DNA of 64,000 bases from Aldrovandia affinis (taxonomy: Eukaryota > Chordata > Actinopteri > Notacanthiformes > Halosauridae): assembly GCA_029706075.1 (NCBI GenBank), contig JAINUG010000109.1:2803501-2867500 (forward strand). Reading direction: 5' to 3'. Positions 23,301-34,569 of the stretch are shown in pieces. Every line of letters begins with the position of its first letter. Position 1 is the first letter of the stretch. The notes beneath the pieces were generated by a model, which saw nothing but the letters and a program-made list of their open reading frames with translations, did not search any database and was not told the DNA's origin. Position numbers and translations under genes: made by a program.

Positions 23301-24917
23301 GAATAATTATACATGATAAGTTAGTTATATATTAATATATTCGTGCAGGGCCCTTGTTCCAGTGTATATCCACATTGCCAAGGAGGGCACAGCTTTTGCT
23401 GGTACTTGGCTGGGGTGTGTCACTGTGGACTGTTTTTTGTCCCCCCTTTGTGCTGTGGCCAAGATCAAAGAGACAAAAAACTGTCCATATTAAAGCCTTT
23501 GGGAGTCCTAAACACCAAAAGACAACCGCCTTTCCCATAGTGCCACCAGACTGCTAAATTAAATGAGTTGCTCAAATTGTGTACTGTATATAGGAACAGC
23601 CAGCACTGTTCAGGAGTGTTCAGTTGAATTCAACTGTATTTAGCAAAGCGTAGCTCATAATATAAACTGACACAGTGGGTAAAAAATAAATAATAAAATA
23701 AAAGAAATATTAATTAATTAATAAAAGGTTATCAGTAGAACTAAAGAATTAAAGAAACGAATTGGCTCCATATTATGAGAGAGGAAGACTGTTGCGCTGT
23801 GATGTGAAGTCCTACAATACCACGAAAGGCGATGGACAAGTTTCGGGCTCTTACCTCATATTGGCACTTCTCGCCCTCCGTGACGCAGCCGGCTGATGTC
23901 GTCCACTGCTGTATCTGATTCACCAGCGCCTCCTCAACTTTCAGGCACGGGACCTTTAACACCCTGCAGCGAGAGACAGAGACGCCTTCAACTTTCGGAC
24001 TTTCATTCATACTCTGAGTTTGATACAGCGTTCCCCTACATGTTCCGTCCTCTTTAATTATTCCCTCAATCCTACACCCTACCGATTCTTTTACAGCAGG
24101 ACACCCCCGCTTAGTGGAGATACCTGGCGATAATTGAATGCTATGAAATTATCGGAATGTGTGATAGTTTATAGCTATCTGGTTACCCGAGTTAAATGGG
24201 GTAAAAGTCAGCGTCTTGGATTTTGAATAGGTAAAATGTCAACATGTATAAAAGATATTTACATTCAACAAAATTTAATTTCAAAAGTTACATTTGACCC
24301 TCTAAAAGGATGCTAAATTGTGAGCATTATTTTACTTCACTATCGTGCGGAATACCGAACAGCTGCGCCCATTAGGCACCTAGTATTTAATTATGAAATA
24401 TTTGTTTCAGATTTTCGCACTTTTGACAAAAAACCGGAACTCAGAAACCAATAATTAGCCTACTTTATCCATTATTCACTAGGCTAACAATAAATAACCA
24501 GTTCATGATCAAAAACAAGCTCAGTCAACCATTGTAATGATGTCCGTGCAGTCAAGACAATACTTTTAACACAGAACAATGCGTGCAAAACAATACTGTG
24601 TTCTACGTAACTTAAAAATCACACAAATACTCACAGTGAACCAACTTGCATTTGATTACTGTACGTTGCAAATGCCCTATCTTAATATATTACCCCAAAT
24701 AAATCTACTGGTATTTGGCAAACAACGAACGGCCAATGAGAGTAATCACAACACTGAAAAAAATATAAACTGTAAATGAATAACAGATTATCACAGAGAA
24801 AAGTCGTAAAACGTTTGGCTACCATATCACTTTGCACTGCGCGTGGAGAGGCTGGGCGGCGAAGAATGCGCAGGTCCCTAAGACCAAAGTCGCCAGAAAC
24901 CAAAATTTCCCTTGCAT
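20320..24917 (-). CDS. Secreted seven-cysteine protein, gene 2 (unrecognised family)
   Basis: Five coding exons on the minus strand: 24917-24838, 23963-23855, 21549-21430, 20593-20515 and 20411-20320. Sizes and phases are identical to gene 1 (3543-6037), with GT-AG junctions throughout. The 159-residue product begins with a signal peptide (FWFLATLVLGTCAFFAA). All seven cysteines (33, 53, 60, 100, 122, 148, 156) and GTNYCN (118-123) align with gene 1 without gaps. Shared blocks include EALVNQI/TALVNQI, GEKC, GSGLTS, FKEI and NDWMC. NxT sequons are at N68, N117 and N155; only N68 is shared. The start has a strong ACCGCCATG context. Introns 2 and 3 are swollen by LTR, SINE and MITE insertions. 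About half the residues differ from gene 1, so the duplication is old and both reading frames have been kept. The function is unknown to me. Confidence 0.85.
21172..21363. mobile_element. hAT-like MITE, 192 bp, in gene 2 intron 3
   Basis: Termini TAGTGATGGGTGAATGAGG and the inverse ending CTCATCACTA. The inner arms ATGGGTG and CACCCAT also pair. The 8-bp flanks CTCCATCC and TTCAATCC match at six of eight bases. Related copies lie near 4.7, 48.1 and 49.2 kb. Confidence 0.75.
21605..22075 (-). mobile_element. SINE (tRNA-head type), diverged, in gene 2 intron 2
   Basis: The plus strand carries TTTATACAGCTGGGTATTTA, CTCAAGGGTACAACC and, further right, AGCTACAAGCCCAGTTCCC. These are complements of the conserved body and tRNA-like head seen at 33177-33690 and 58810-59000. 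The middle is diverged. Confidence 0.5.
22215..23190 (-). mobile_element. LTR-like element (copy 1) in gene 2 intron 2
   Basis: A roughly 1-kb segment is repeated at 45130-46340. On the minus strand it has a TATA-like CTATTTAAG (22887-22879) and, further along, AATAAA (22243-22238). That is the order of U3 promoter and R polyadenylation signal in a long terminal repeat. Shared blocks include CCGGAAAGTCTCACTGCTCC. The precise ends and target duplication could not be fixed. No gag or pol coding lies beside it, so it is probably a solo LTR. Confidence 0.55.
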
Positions 24918-25000
24918 GGCGGTGCTGTTTCTGCTTCCAGAAGTCCCTCCTGGTGGTATAGCAACCCGAAATGTGAGCGACGCCTATCCGAATCCAGCTA

Positions 25001-25008
25001 CTTAAAAC
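25001..25008 (-). promoter_or_regulatory. TATA-like site of gene 2
   Basis: The minus strand reads GTTTTAAGTAGC about 85-90 bp above the ATG, at the same place as GTTTAAAAAGCG in gene 1. Confidence 0.35.
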
Positions 25009-25210
25009 ATTACTTTGTAATCAGGCGCAACAGCATGGTCACTAGTCACATGTGTCCATACATTTAAAAAAATAACGGCCTTGAAATCAATTTGCGCCGA
25101 CCAGGGGGACAAGCGAAGCGTGGATAAATGTTACCTTTTTGTCATGTACAACATTCATACAATTGCACTACTTTCTCGAGCATGTTTGAAACAGATAGGC
25201 TTCATACATG

Positions 25211-25238
25211 CTCCAGATGGCGGATGTTCCACTTGAGG
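25211..25238 (-). promoter_or_regulatory. Conserved upstream block of gene 2
   Basis: CTCCAGAT, three variable bases, then GGATGTTCCACTT. It matches 6330-6358 at 21 of the first 24 bases and lies 294 bp from its ATG (293 bp in gene 1). Confidence 0.5.
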
Positions 25239-26645
25239 CTACACGGGCGACATACACATTATTGCAGATTAGAAACGCAATAAAAACGAAATACGCGTGT
25301 TTTATTTTATTTTTTAAAAATACACTATTTTAAATCCGTTAAACGCTGGGGCAATGTCTAGCCATATTAATGTAAAGCTCATGTGGTTAGCTAAGCATTA
25401 ATATGTGGTTGTCATTTTTGATTTTACTCTTAATTTACTAATGGCAGAAGTGCGGTGCAGTAGTTAAGGAACTGGAATTCTAATCGCAGGTTGCAGGCTC
25501 GATGACCATGTATTGACCTTTCTATCCGTATGCAAATGTATTAACCTGAAAAGCTTCAGTAAATGTCTAGCGGTATTAATGAATACTGCTATGCTTTGCA
25601 TGCAAGTTTTCATGGTGTCGGAAAATTCCAGTTCTGGTTGGGTGGGTTTATAATTTCTAATTACATTAGGAATTCTCACATTATGCACTGAATAGCAAAA
25701 GGATGATTCTTTATTTTCTGCTGGCAAGGCAAAACCACCCCCAGAGCATGAAACGCGACAAGTTACTCACTTTTACTTCACGTGATACGCTGATACTGTT
25801 TGATCTTAAAAAATAAATAAGCTGGCTGGGTAGCTACGGTAGTTGTACCTTTTTAGGGTTCGACCCCCGGGTGAGGTCACTGACCTGTGATGGCATGTAG
25901 ACTAATAGGAGATATTTTAACTAGTTGACATTTGTGTAGCCACGGCCTTAACTGTAACAAAATATCCGATGTTACGCTTGTGGCCAGATGGGTTATGCGT
26001 TCCAGTGAAATCGCTCGTGCGCTACCTCCCCCCGAAGAATCCGTATAGGGAAAATGATGTTGGAGCAACAGTAAGTATGGACCAACAGAAAACATCATAT
26101 CATAATGTGACTGGGAAAAAATATGATCAGTGTAACCTTGACTGTTAATTTCAAAATTATTTGGATTTGGATTTCATGACTAGATACTCCATCTGTGTTC
26201 AGACATTATATAGTTGATGTTATTATTATTTTTGTATTGGTCGGATTTTTCTATAATAAAACAAGGTTTTGAGCTTTTTCGTCTAAAAAGTTTAGGACAT
26301 GGATACCTCCTATGGCGGTCAGTGAGTGATTCAGTCAGTGGTGTCCCACTGCAACACCATTTCTAGGGCTGTTCTGAGTCATCAGGCCTTGCCAAAGAGA
26401 ACCAAATGGCCAAGTGAGAGTAGGCCTATCTCTCACGATGACGTCATTGGAATGGTACGTTGAGGGGGCCTAGCATAGGTGAGATGAGATGGGGGGGGAC
26501 CAGAACGTGAGATAGAGCCTGATTGTAACTGAGAGGAAAAGGGAGGTGGAGGGGAAACTTGTAAACAGTGCCACCTAGTGGTATTGCCGATTCTTGAACT
26601 AATTTAAGTGATAAATAAATAAATGAATAAATAAAATAATAGGGC
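25239..26645. other. Intergenic, one degraded SINE
   Basis: Around 25448-25620 a plus-strand SINE head is recognisable (GTGCAGTAGTTAAGGAACTGG, interrupted further on, then AAAAGCTTCAGTAAATGTC). The rest shows no coding or repeat structure that I can support. Confidence 0.45.
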
Positions 26646-26649
26646 CACA

Positions 26650-26705
26650 TTTGGGGCTCTTACCGCATAGAGGCACTTCTTCCGTCTGTGGGCTCTTACT
26701 GCATA
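26650..26705 (-). pseudogene. Decayed exon 2 of a third secreted-protein gene
   Basis: The minus strand reads codons for KKCLYA, then GTAAGAGCC. Gene 1 has EKCLYE then GTAAGAGCA; gene 2 has EKCQYE then GTAAGAGCC. The agreement covers the exon end, the splice donor and the first intron bases. Upstream exon sequence is not recognisable. This suggests a remnant of another family member 1.7 kb upstream of gene 2. It is short, so chance similarity is possible. Confidence 0.4.
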
Positions 26706-27173
26706 CCTCTTACCTCTGGGTCAAGCCTGGGTTTGACCCTGTAGACACGAGTAAAAGACCTGCGGATTACTGACCTGCGGACCTGCACAATTATGATTGT
26801 GTTTATTTATTTTTTTGTAGTTACATGTTTTGTAATTGGAAATTTTGGAAACATGTTTGGAAATTCTCAGGGATCTGCAAAATAGTTTTCAGATTTTACC
26901 AGCATCTAGAAAGTATCTAGAGTATTTGATGGTCTGGTCTGTTGAAACACCAGCAAACATTCCTCTCGTTGACCTGGATTCAATCTTTATTTATTCAGTG
27001 TGCATTTTACTGTGCCTAGGAATCGTCTCGTTGCATGCTAGGAACTGTAAGTAACCCGGCATTAGATTTCCTGTTTAGTTGCTGCGTTCTCTACCTTTTC
27101 ATTGGTTGTAGTGGTAGTTAATGCTGCTTAGTCATCTTAATTATGAACTTGTTGTTAGTGCTCCAGTGTCTTA

Positions 27174-28017
27174 CCCCGAATTCTAACAGGGGGCGATACT
27201 AGGCGAATAAATCTAGCGTGGGGGTTCCCCACGCTTGAATGACTTCCTCAAAAATGCTTCCGACGTGCTTACAAATTTTTTGCATGGTAAACGAATAGTT
27301 CATCATAGATTTTGAGAATCTTTATTATAAATATTAGTTGGCTAGCAGTATTGTTTCCTTCAATCGTGAACCGCAAACTCAAACTCAGAAGGCTTTTTAC
27401 AATTGCGGCCATTTACTTGCGCTGGAAACGGCTCGCAATTTGTCTCCTGTACCGACGTGCTTACAACATTTTTGCATGGTAAACGAATAGTTCATCATAG
27501 ATTTTGAGAATCTTTATTATAAATATTAGTTGGCTAGCAGTATTGTTTCCTTCAATCATGAACCGCAAACTCAAACTCAAAAGGCTTTTTACAATTGCGG
27601 CCATTTACTTGCGCTGGAAACGGCTCACAATTTGTCTCGTGCACGTTTTCCAAACGTACCCATGCGATAAAAATTGCCTTTTAACCAACACAAACATTAA
27701 ATAAGATGTATGTAGGCCATATAAGTTTAGCTAGCTATAAATATTTATGCTTTTAGGATTAAATAACGTATGGCGGTACTGCAGACCGCTGTTATCAGTT
27801 TCTCCTCATTCATGTTGAAGTGTCGGAACTAGGAACCAAATTTCGGTGTTGTGTTGGTTCCGCGTGGAAGGTAAAACAGCAATTTTCAACATTTCTGTGT
27901 CGCCGCCACGCCCACAAATCGGCCAATCGGCCAATCACCGGAAGTCGCCCGCTCTCATAGACAATCAATGCATTTCGGGCAACTCGTTGCCGAATCGCCC
28001 CCTGTTAGAATCAGGGG
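27174..28017. mobile_element. TIR element with internal 192-bp duplication
   Basis: Left end CCCCGAATTCTAACAGGGGG; the right end is its near inverse (CCCCCTGTTAGAATCAGGGG). TTA lies on both outer sides (27171-27173, 28018-28020), a possible 3-bp target duplication as in PIF/Harbinger elements. Inside, 27261-27452 is repeated at 27453-27640 with few differences. No transposase is recognised. Confidence 0.65.
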
Positions 28018-28439
28018 TTAGTGTTAATCGCTGCTTAGAATTTTATTACAGAGGTTGATTGATAGTTAGCTGCTTACAATCAGTTTAATTGTTTCAGGTG
28101 TAATGTCCGTCTCTGTAGTGGGATCATTCCCTGAGTAGTGGGCGGTACCTGTTGCTTAGTTAATTCATGTCTATTGTTATCAGCTAGCATTTGCCACTTA
28201 GTGCTTAGCACCACACCTTTATCAGCAACCATAGTTCTGGAAAGCGGCAGCTTTCTGCGGCAGCCTCCCCTTCCTAGCCTCACCAAATGAAGACTCAGTG
28301 GACAAAGACGTGAGAGTCTACCTGCAGGGGTCCACCGAGGGAGGCCAGCTAGGAGTGCTCGTCGCACGGTAAGTATCATAGTTTTGTCTCTTCCTGTTCT
28401 ACTTCCTCTGCATCTAACACCACATCCCAGCAACCTCCC

Positions 28440-30210
28440 TATCCCAGTCTGTGTCTCCTCTTCTAGATTTCCTAGAAGGACAGATTCTACTCACAGGTGC
28501 AACCCCTCCAATCTCATCCTATATCTTCCGGTGTCGACGTGGTGGTAGCAGGCGGACTATGGAACTGCCAGTCTGCTGTCCAGAAGGTCGATTTCATCTC
28601 GGCCCAAGCCTCCCTACACTCCCTGCAGTTCCTGGTGTTCACGGAGACATGGATCACTCCGCAGAACATGGCCACCCCTGCTGCTCTCTCCGCTGCCTAC
28701 ACCTTCTCCCACACTCCACGACCCACAAGTAGAGGTGGAGGGACAGGTATACTGATCTCCCCCCTGTGGAGATTGGTATTGTTCCTCACCTCTCACCTCA
28801 CCTCTCACCTCTCCTTTGAATTTCATGCTGTCAATGTCACTGTTCCATGCAAACTACACATCATTGTTGTCTATCGCCCACTAGGTCAACCGGGGAGTTT
28901 CCTAGATAAGATGGATGTCCTATTCAGCCCCTTCCCTGAGGATGGCACTCCCGTCTTACTCCTCGGTGACTTCAACCTACAAGTCCCAATCTCTTAGCTC
29001 CGTCGTCCTCCTCCTCGACCTGTCAGCTGCATTTGATGCCATGGACCACCAGGTCCTGCTCTCATCTCTCGTCGAGATGGGAATCTCTGGATCTGCACTG
29101 ACATGGTTCAAGTCCTACCTGGCTGACCGGTCCCACCAGGTGGCCTGGAGAGGATCCCTCTCCTCTCCCCACACCCTCTCCACCAGAGTCCTGCAGGGCT
29201 CGGTGCTAGACCCCATCCTATTCTCCCTGTACACCAAGTCACTTGGTTCTGTAATCTCTACTTATGATTTTTCTTATCACTGTTATGCCGACGACACTCA
29301 ACTCTTTCTCTCCTTCTGAGATCCAGGTCCCGGCACGGATCTCTGCATGCCTGGCTGACATCTCTGCCTGGAGCAGAGATGTCACCACCACCTGAAGCTG
29401 AACCTGGTAAAGACTGAGCTGCTCTTCCTCCCAGCGAAGGGCTCCCCGATGATTGATGCTTCAATCACCATGGAATGCTCCATAGTGTGTCCGTCCCAGT
29501 CTGCCAGGAGTCTTTGAGTGACCCTGGATGACCAGCCATGGTTCTCAGGCCATATCGCAGCGATCAACCGGACCTGCCGATTCTCCCTCCACAACATCCG
29601 GAGGATCCAAGCGTTCCTCACCCAAGAGGCCACACAACTCCTGGTCCAGGCCCTGGTGATCTCACGTCTGGACTACTGCAATTCCTTGCTGGCAGGCCTA
29701 CGGGCCTGTGTTATCAAGCCACTGCAACCAGTCCAGAATGCTGCCGCACGTCTGGTGTTTAATCAACCTAAGTTCACCTATGTCACCCCTCTACTCTCCT
29801 CTCTGCACTGGCTCCCCATCGTAGCATGCATCCAATTCAAATCACTGGTGCTTGCTTTTCAAGCGGCTAGAGGAACTGCTCCCCCTTACCTCCAGACACT
29901 CATCACACCCTACACCCCAGCCAGACCCCTCCGCTCCGCCTCCTCTGGCAAACAGACTGTCCCATCCCTCCGGGTGCCCGGCAGCCACTCCTCGCAGTCT
30001 GGCCTCCTCTGTTCTGACCCCTTGGTGGTGGAATGACTTTCCGCAATCGGTCAGGACCACATAATCACTTGCGATCTTCCGCAAGAGACTCAGAACCCAC
30101 CCTTTCAGACTCCACTACAACTGAATTCTGTACATCTAGCCAATTGTCATCACCACTGCCTACTTGTTCAATACCTTTTGTATATGTATCCCTGCTTACT
30201 CCTCATTTTA
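28440..30210 (+). pseudogene. L2-like LINE ORF2, broken
   Basis: An apurinic-endonuclease-like domain comes first: GLWNCQSAVQK, FTETWITPQN, RGGGTGILIS, then LLLGDFNLQ. It is joined directly to reverse-transcriptase blocks: LLLDLSAAFDAMDH, GSVLDPILFSLY, the catalytic CYADDTQLF, then SRLDYCNSLLAGL, QNAAARLVFNQPKF and LLSSLHWLPI. The stretch normally linking endonuclease and polymerase is missing near 28980-29000. A TGA at about 29318 and further shifts inactivate it. The 3' end lacks a clean repeat tail. These signatures are typical of fish L2/Maui-type elements. Confidence 0.9.
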
Positions 30211-30219
30211 CAAATAATA

Positions 30220-30962
30220 ATGGCAATTGTTAGTCTTCCCAAACACAGTTTATCAAGTTTTTGTGATTGCTGAGCTCGCCAAAATGTGTTTATAATGAAA
30301 ATTAAACAATGGATTCTTATGTTGAAGCATCAAAGAATAATCTTGCTGGAGAACTGAGCAAGAATTAAAAATGAGCAAAGTCACTCAGTTCCGAGACAGT
30401 TTCGTGTCTGGACGTTCAGAACATTGGTGTCCTCCGAAACAAGGGTGCATTGTGAAGATGGGTGTGACACACCACCCACGCGCTTCAGCATGTCAAACAG
30501 CACAGTGGCCATGCAGGTCAGTCATACAGCAGAGTCTCTGTAAATAATTTCACTTCATGATTCAACAAGACTGTGAAATCACATGGTCCAATCTGTTCCA
30601 GGACCTGTGAAGGATTTTTTTTACAAATTAATTAAGATAGCCCTCATTCGGATTAATGTTATCCACACTTTCACCATGAAGAGCAAGCCATTTCTCAAAT
30701 GACCCCCCCTCCCACACACCTCCAACTGAACACAGACAAACACCAGCTCTGTTCAGGCAACCCATTTTCAAGAGCAGTGTCCATGTGAGTGTCCATGTGA
30801 GTGCTGAGGGTGTTTAAAAAAAATGAATTACAGAATTCAAATTTGCAGAACCCATCATTTAATGAAAGTGCATTTTTTATGAGAATTGAATAATATTGAG
30901 GTTACTCAATCATGTTGTAACTTTTTCCTTGTACGTATAGAAGATTCCTTCCTCATTCCTGG
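30220..30962. other. No gene recognised
   Basis: Sequence between the LINE and the small frame at 30963. No coding motif or repeat boundary that I can support. Confidence 0.4.
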
Positions 30963-31199
30963 ATGTGGACCCTGCTGACTGGGAGCAGGGTGAATCAGGC
31001 CCAACAGCAGGTTTCATCACTCAATGTTATCAATGATAATGCAGAACGAGGAGTGTTGTTTATTCAGTCCTTCACTACAAAAGCCAGGATAAAGGATGAG
31101 GAGCAGGTCCAGTACCTCCTTCAGGTAGTTGAGGCACACAGAAAGGCATTCTCAAAGGCCTCAAAATCTGCTCTGCAGAATTCATCTGTGTTTTTGTAA
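30963..31199 (+). other. 78-codon frame of unknown origin
   Basis: The frame includes NVINDNAERGVLFIQSFTTK and EEQVQYLLQVVEAHRKAF, a compositionally normal, helix-rich sequence with a stop at 31199. The NDNAERGV...LLQVVExHR pattern reminds me of the C-terminal tail of an uncharacterised, probably transposon-related protein, but I cannot name it. No splice acceptor has been established upstream. Confidence 0.3.
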
Positions 31200-31289
31200 A
31201 TGTACTGATTCTGCACACATCAGTAAATGATTAAAAGGTTTTGGGCAAACAGTGTTGTATTTTTTCTTTATGGCGTATAATGTTGACAT

Positions 31290-32174
31290 TAGAGCTGTGA
31301 TGGTATGACATTTTCACGGTATGATAATCGTACTACTCAACATCACGGTTTTCGGTATATCACGATACAGTTTTTAAGCAAAAAAAAAGTATCACACAAA
31401 GTTTACAACTCAATATGTTTATTGTATGGCTCTTTGCAGATTATATACCACTTTAATTGAAAAATAAAACAATACATTTAAATTAATAAATTAATATAGT
31501 TCACTCCTTGCAATTGTATGTTTAAATCAATAACCATGTATGTATACAACACAATGCACGGACCTACTCTCAATAATTGAAAATTATAATCAGAAAACGT
31601 AACTGTCAAATGAGTAGCACTAGATGCATTTAGGGCTTAACTTTCCTTTTAAGGAAGATTTTTATGTAAGAAGACTAGCATGTTTAATTTTTCAGGGTTT
31701 AGGCTTGAATGGAAGAATGCACAGATTTTTTTTGCCCAATTTCGCCATTCTTGGCATGTTTTCTTCTTGGACCTTCCACCAATGCAGTTGATCTTTGTTG
31801 CCGCCTATGGTCAGAATTACCATGTAGTGAGCAACACTGCTTCTTCTTCAGGTGAACCCCGGTCTTGTTCACCATCTTTGAAAAAAATCCTGGAAGCTGT
31901 CTGCACGTGCGCCGTCACGTTGTAAAAAAAATAAAATGCAAAAACAGCCAGAGGTGGTGGCATTAAATGACATTAGCAGACATCCCAGGTCCAGTATTAT
32001 ATGATTTAATATGAGTTATTTAGACATTTTAGTAGTAGCAGTTTTCCCCGCATGAAAATAGCTTTTGCCACGTGATGTAGCCTCCTATCACGGTATTAAT
32101 TAAGGTTATGATATTACTATTTCATATTATAATGCCATGGTATACCGTCATACTGGTATACCGTCACACTCCTA
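31290..32174. mobile_element. hAT-like non-autonomous element
   Basis: Left end TAGAGCTGTGATGGTATGAC and right end GTCACACTCCTA in inverted relation, with repeated GGTATACCGTCA near the right end. The 8-bp flanks GTTGACAT and GTTAATAT agree at six of eight bases. Its only frame (31680-31925) shows no transposase motif. Confidence 0.6.
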
Positions 32175-33176
32175 GTTAATATAGTGTAAAACGTTGGTGG
32201 ATTAGAGCAACCCCTAAAATACAATAAAATATAAAATGGACTGCACTGCAGAGAAGATGTCGCTCCCCAGCGTCAAAGTGGCAACGATGCATTCCTTTCT
32301 CTTGTTGTCGCGTTCCTTCCACTGGACTGTAACCTACGTCTTTGCCCAACACAGTTTGAGGTGCTTACATCCAAAACCTTAGTTTTGTGTCGTTACTTTG
32401 CACGATATCACAGGGCCATAAAATGCGTTATTATAAAACCAGGCAGCGTGAAACCAATTAGCGCACGCGGGACGTCTAGCTAGAGGCTACTAAAATGTTT
32501 TCCTGCATGGAGTTGAATTACCCCACATGATGCTGCCAAAATCATGGAAACATAAAATATCTTAAAGTATACTGCACGTCTTACATAATATATAAATGAT
32601 AGGCTCTTCCATATATGCAATTTTTGCATATATTTCACAATACATTTTAGAATGCATTTTTTTGTTGCAATATTTAGGCTACTTCTGTATGCACTGTATG
32701 TAGCATACTTCTGTTAAAATGGCAGTAATTGTTATTATTTATAGTAGGCCTATATGCAGTGTTTTTTTGCCACATATTTAAATATATGAGTAATACATGC
32801 ATTTGTTGCTTTCTTCATAGGGGTTAACTACCAAAATAAGGGTTTTAAAATAGATTTTTCGTAAGTGAACATTAATTATGCCCTGGCACACCAGTAGGTG
32901 AAGCAAAGGTTACTGTTACTGTGTGACCACACCTGTGAGTCTGTCTGTGAACCGATCATTACAGGGGGGGAAAGATCTGGATGCAACTTGGCGAAATCAC
33001 TATAAGGCAAGAAAGAGAGGACTCTAGGCCAAATACAGCAACTGGTAAGTGCTACACACAGTCCTGAATGCCACTGCAACAGACAACTGACACAAACCAC
33101 AAACACACGCCCACACACATACACATACATACACACACACACACTTTTGCACATTGTAAATATTATACTATATAAT
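32175..33176. other. No gene seen; CA repeat near the right edge
   Basis: A CA-rich tract lies at about 33096-33142. Nothing else could be supported. Confidence 0.4.
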
Positions 33177-33690
33177 GGCCAGTGAACCGGGCTTGTGAAT
33201 CAGAGCGATCAGAGGTTGCAGGTCCAATTCCCAGGTGGGGCACTACCGTTGTACCCATGAGCAAGGTTCTTAACCCGAATTGCTTCAGTAAATATCCAGC
33301 TGTATAAATGTATTGTTAGCAACACAAAAACACCCCCTAGCACTTGCTACCTTTTTTGAATGTAGGTAACTTATCTGCTCAGGGTTTTTTTTATTGTATT
33401 ATGCATTTTGTTGTTGGATCTATCTGACCAGGAATATTTTTAAATTGCTCAGGGTTTTTTATTGTATGTATTTAGCTGTTGATTTATTGTATTTTTAAAT
33501 GAGATATCTGAAATAGATAGCTCTTTAGTGATGTTGCCCGTCCAGTCACTGGTCTGCGAGTGTTGTTAGCCAGATCTCTGTCACTCTGATGTTGCTCATA
33601 AAACTGATGGGGATGCAATTATGTTCTACTGTTGTAAGTCACTCTGGATAAGGGCGTCTGCTAACGGACTGCAATGTAATGTATATAATG
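33177..33690 (+). mobile_element. SINE with tRNA-like head and conserved tail
   Basis: Head: GAGGTTGCAGGTCCAATTCC (degenerate B box), then CTCAAGG-like and TTGCTTCAGTAAATATCCAG blocks. Tail: TAAGTCACTCTGGATAAGGG and GCGTCTGCTAACGG, then ATGTAATGTA repeats. The same body occurs at 37370-37660, and minus copies lie at 42155-42430 and 58810-59000. The layout fits the V-SINE type of fishes. Confidence 0.75.
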
Positions 33691-33694
33691 TAAA

Positions 33695-34560
33695 CTGGAC
33701 AGAAACTATTTCTCACTTAAGGCTCAGTAACTAAAGACACCCATACCCACATGCAAAGAATGGACACCCCACAAACCATTTTGAAAAAGGGTTGTTAATT
33801 CACACATAACTGTATGCCCTCCTCTGCTTCCTTATCTATTTAGAGAAGAGACTATTTATAAATTGAATGCAACATAATATTTGATTTCAAATCCAGATCA
33901 TAGTGCTGATGTAGCTGAAATGATTGACAACAAGAAATGGTCATAAAGGGAAAAATTACATTTTAAATTTCATTAAACCAGAAAATATATATATTTACAA
34001 TGCAAGTCAAGAAGGGGGACAATCTTTTACTTACTAAATGCTTGACCCACCCACTAAAGAAAATAACATATTAAAAACTTCCAAAATAGTTTATCTTTAC
34101 TACATTTATAAATGTGAGGCTGGATATTCAAAGTTTATAGTTCTACCACACTGTCCCCTATTTAATCAGAGAAACATTTAAAATATTCACTTATTAGCAT
34201 TCCCTCTACCATTTAATGAAATAAAAAAATGCATATAATCAAGTTTATTGATTTAGCATGTTAAGAAACCCTGTCCAGTGCAAATAAGGCAACTGAAATT
34301 CCAAAGGAATGCATTAAAACCACTTGCAATTGTATGGCAGATTTGGACAGTCACGCTAATATTTAGCCTGACACCATGGAAAATATATATATTTTAAATA
34401 CAATGCAAGTAATGGCCTGATATAAACACTTGCAAATCTGTTCATTTGAGACTCTTCATTTGTCAGCTTTTTGCTATTTGATTGACAGGACCCTTTAGTC
34501 TTGTGCCCTTTGTTTTTTCCATCTGTTTAAAACATTGCTGACTCATGTGTTATGAGTGAG
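33695..34560. other. No gene seen
   Basis: AT-rich spacer without supported features. Confidence 0.4.
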
Positions 34561-34569
34561 GGTGAATGA

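Noticed and set aside
24579..24961. Small frames around exon 1 of gene 2 on both strands
   Set aside because: Only the minus-strand signal-peptide exon (24917-24838) has a matching donor and a paralogue; the others are overlapping chance frames.
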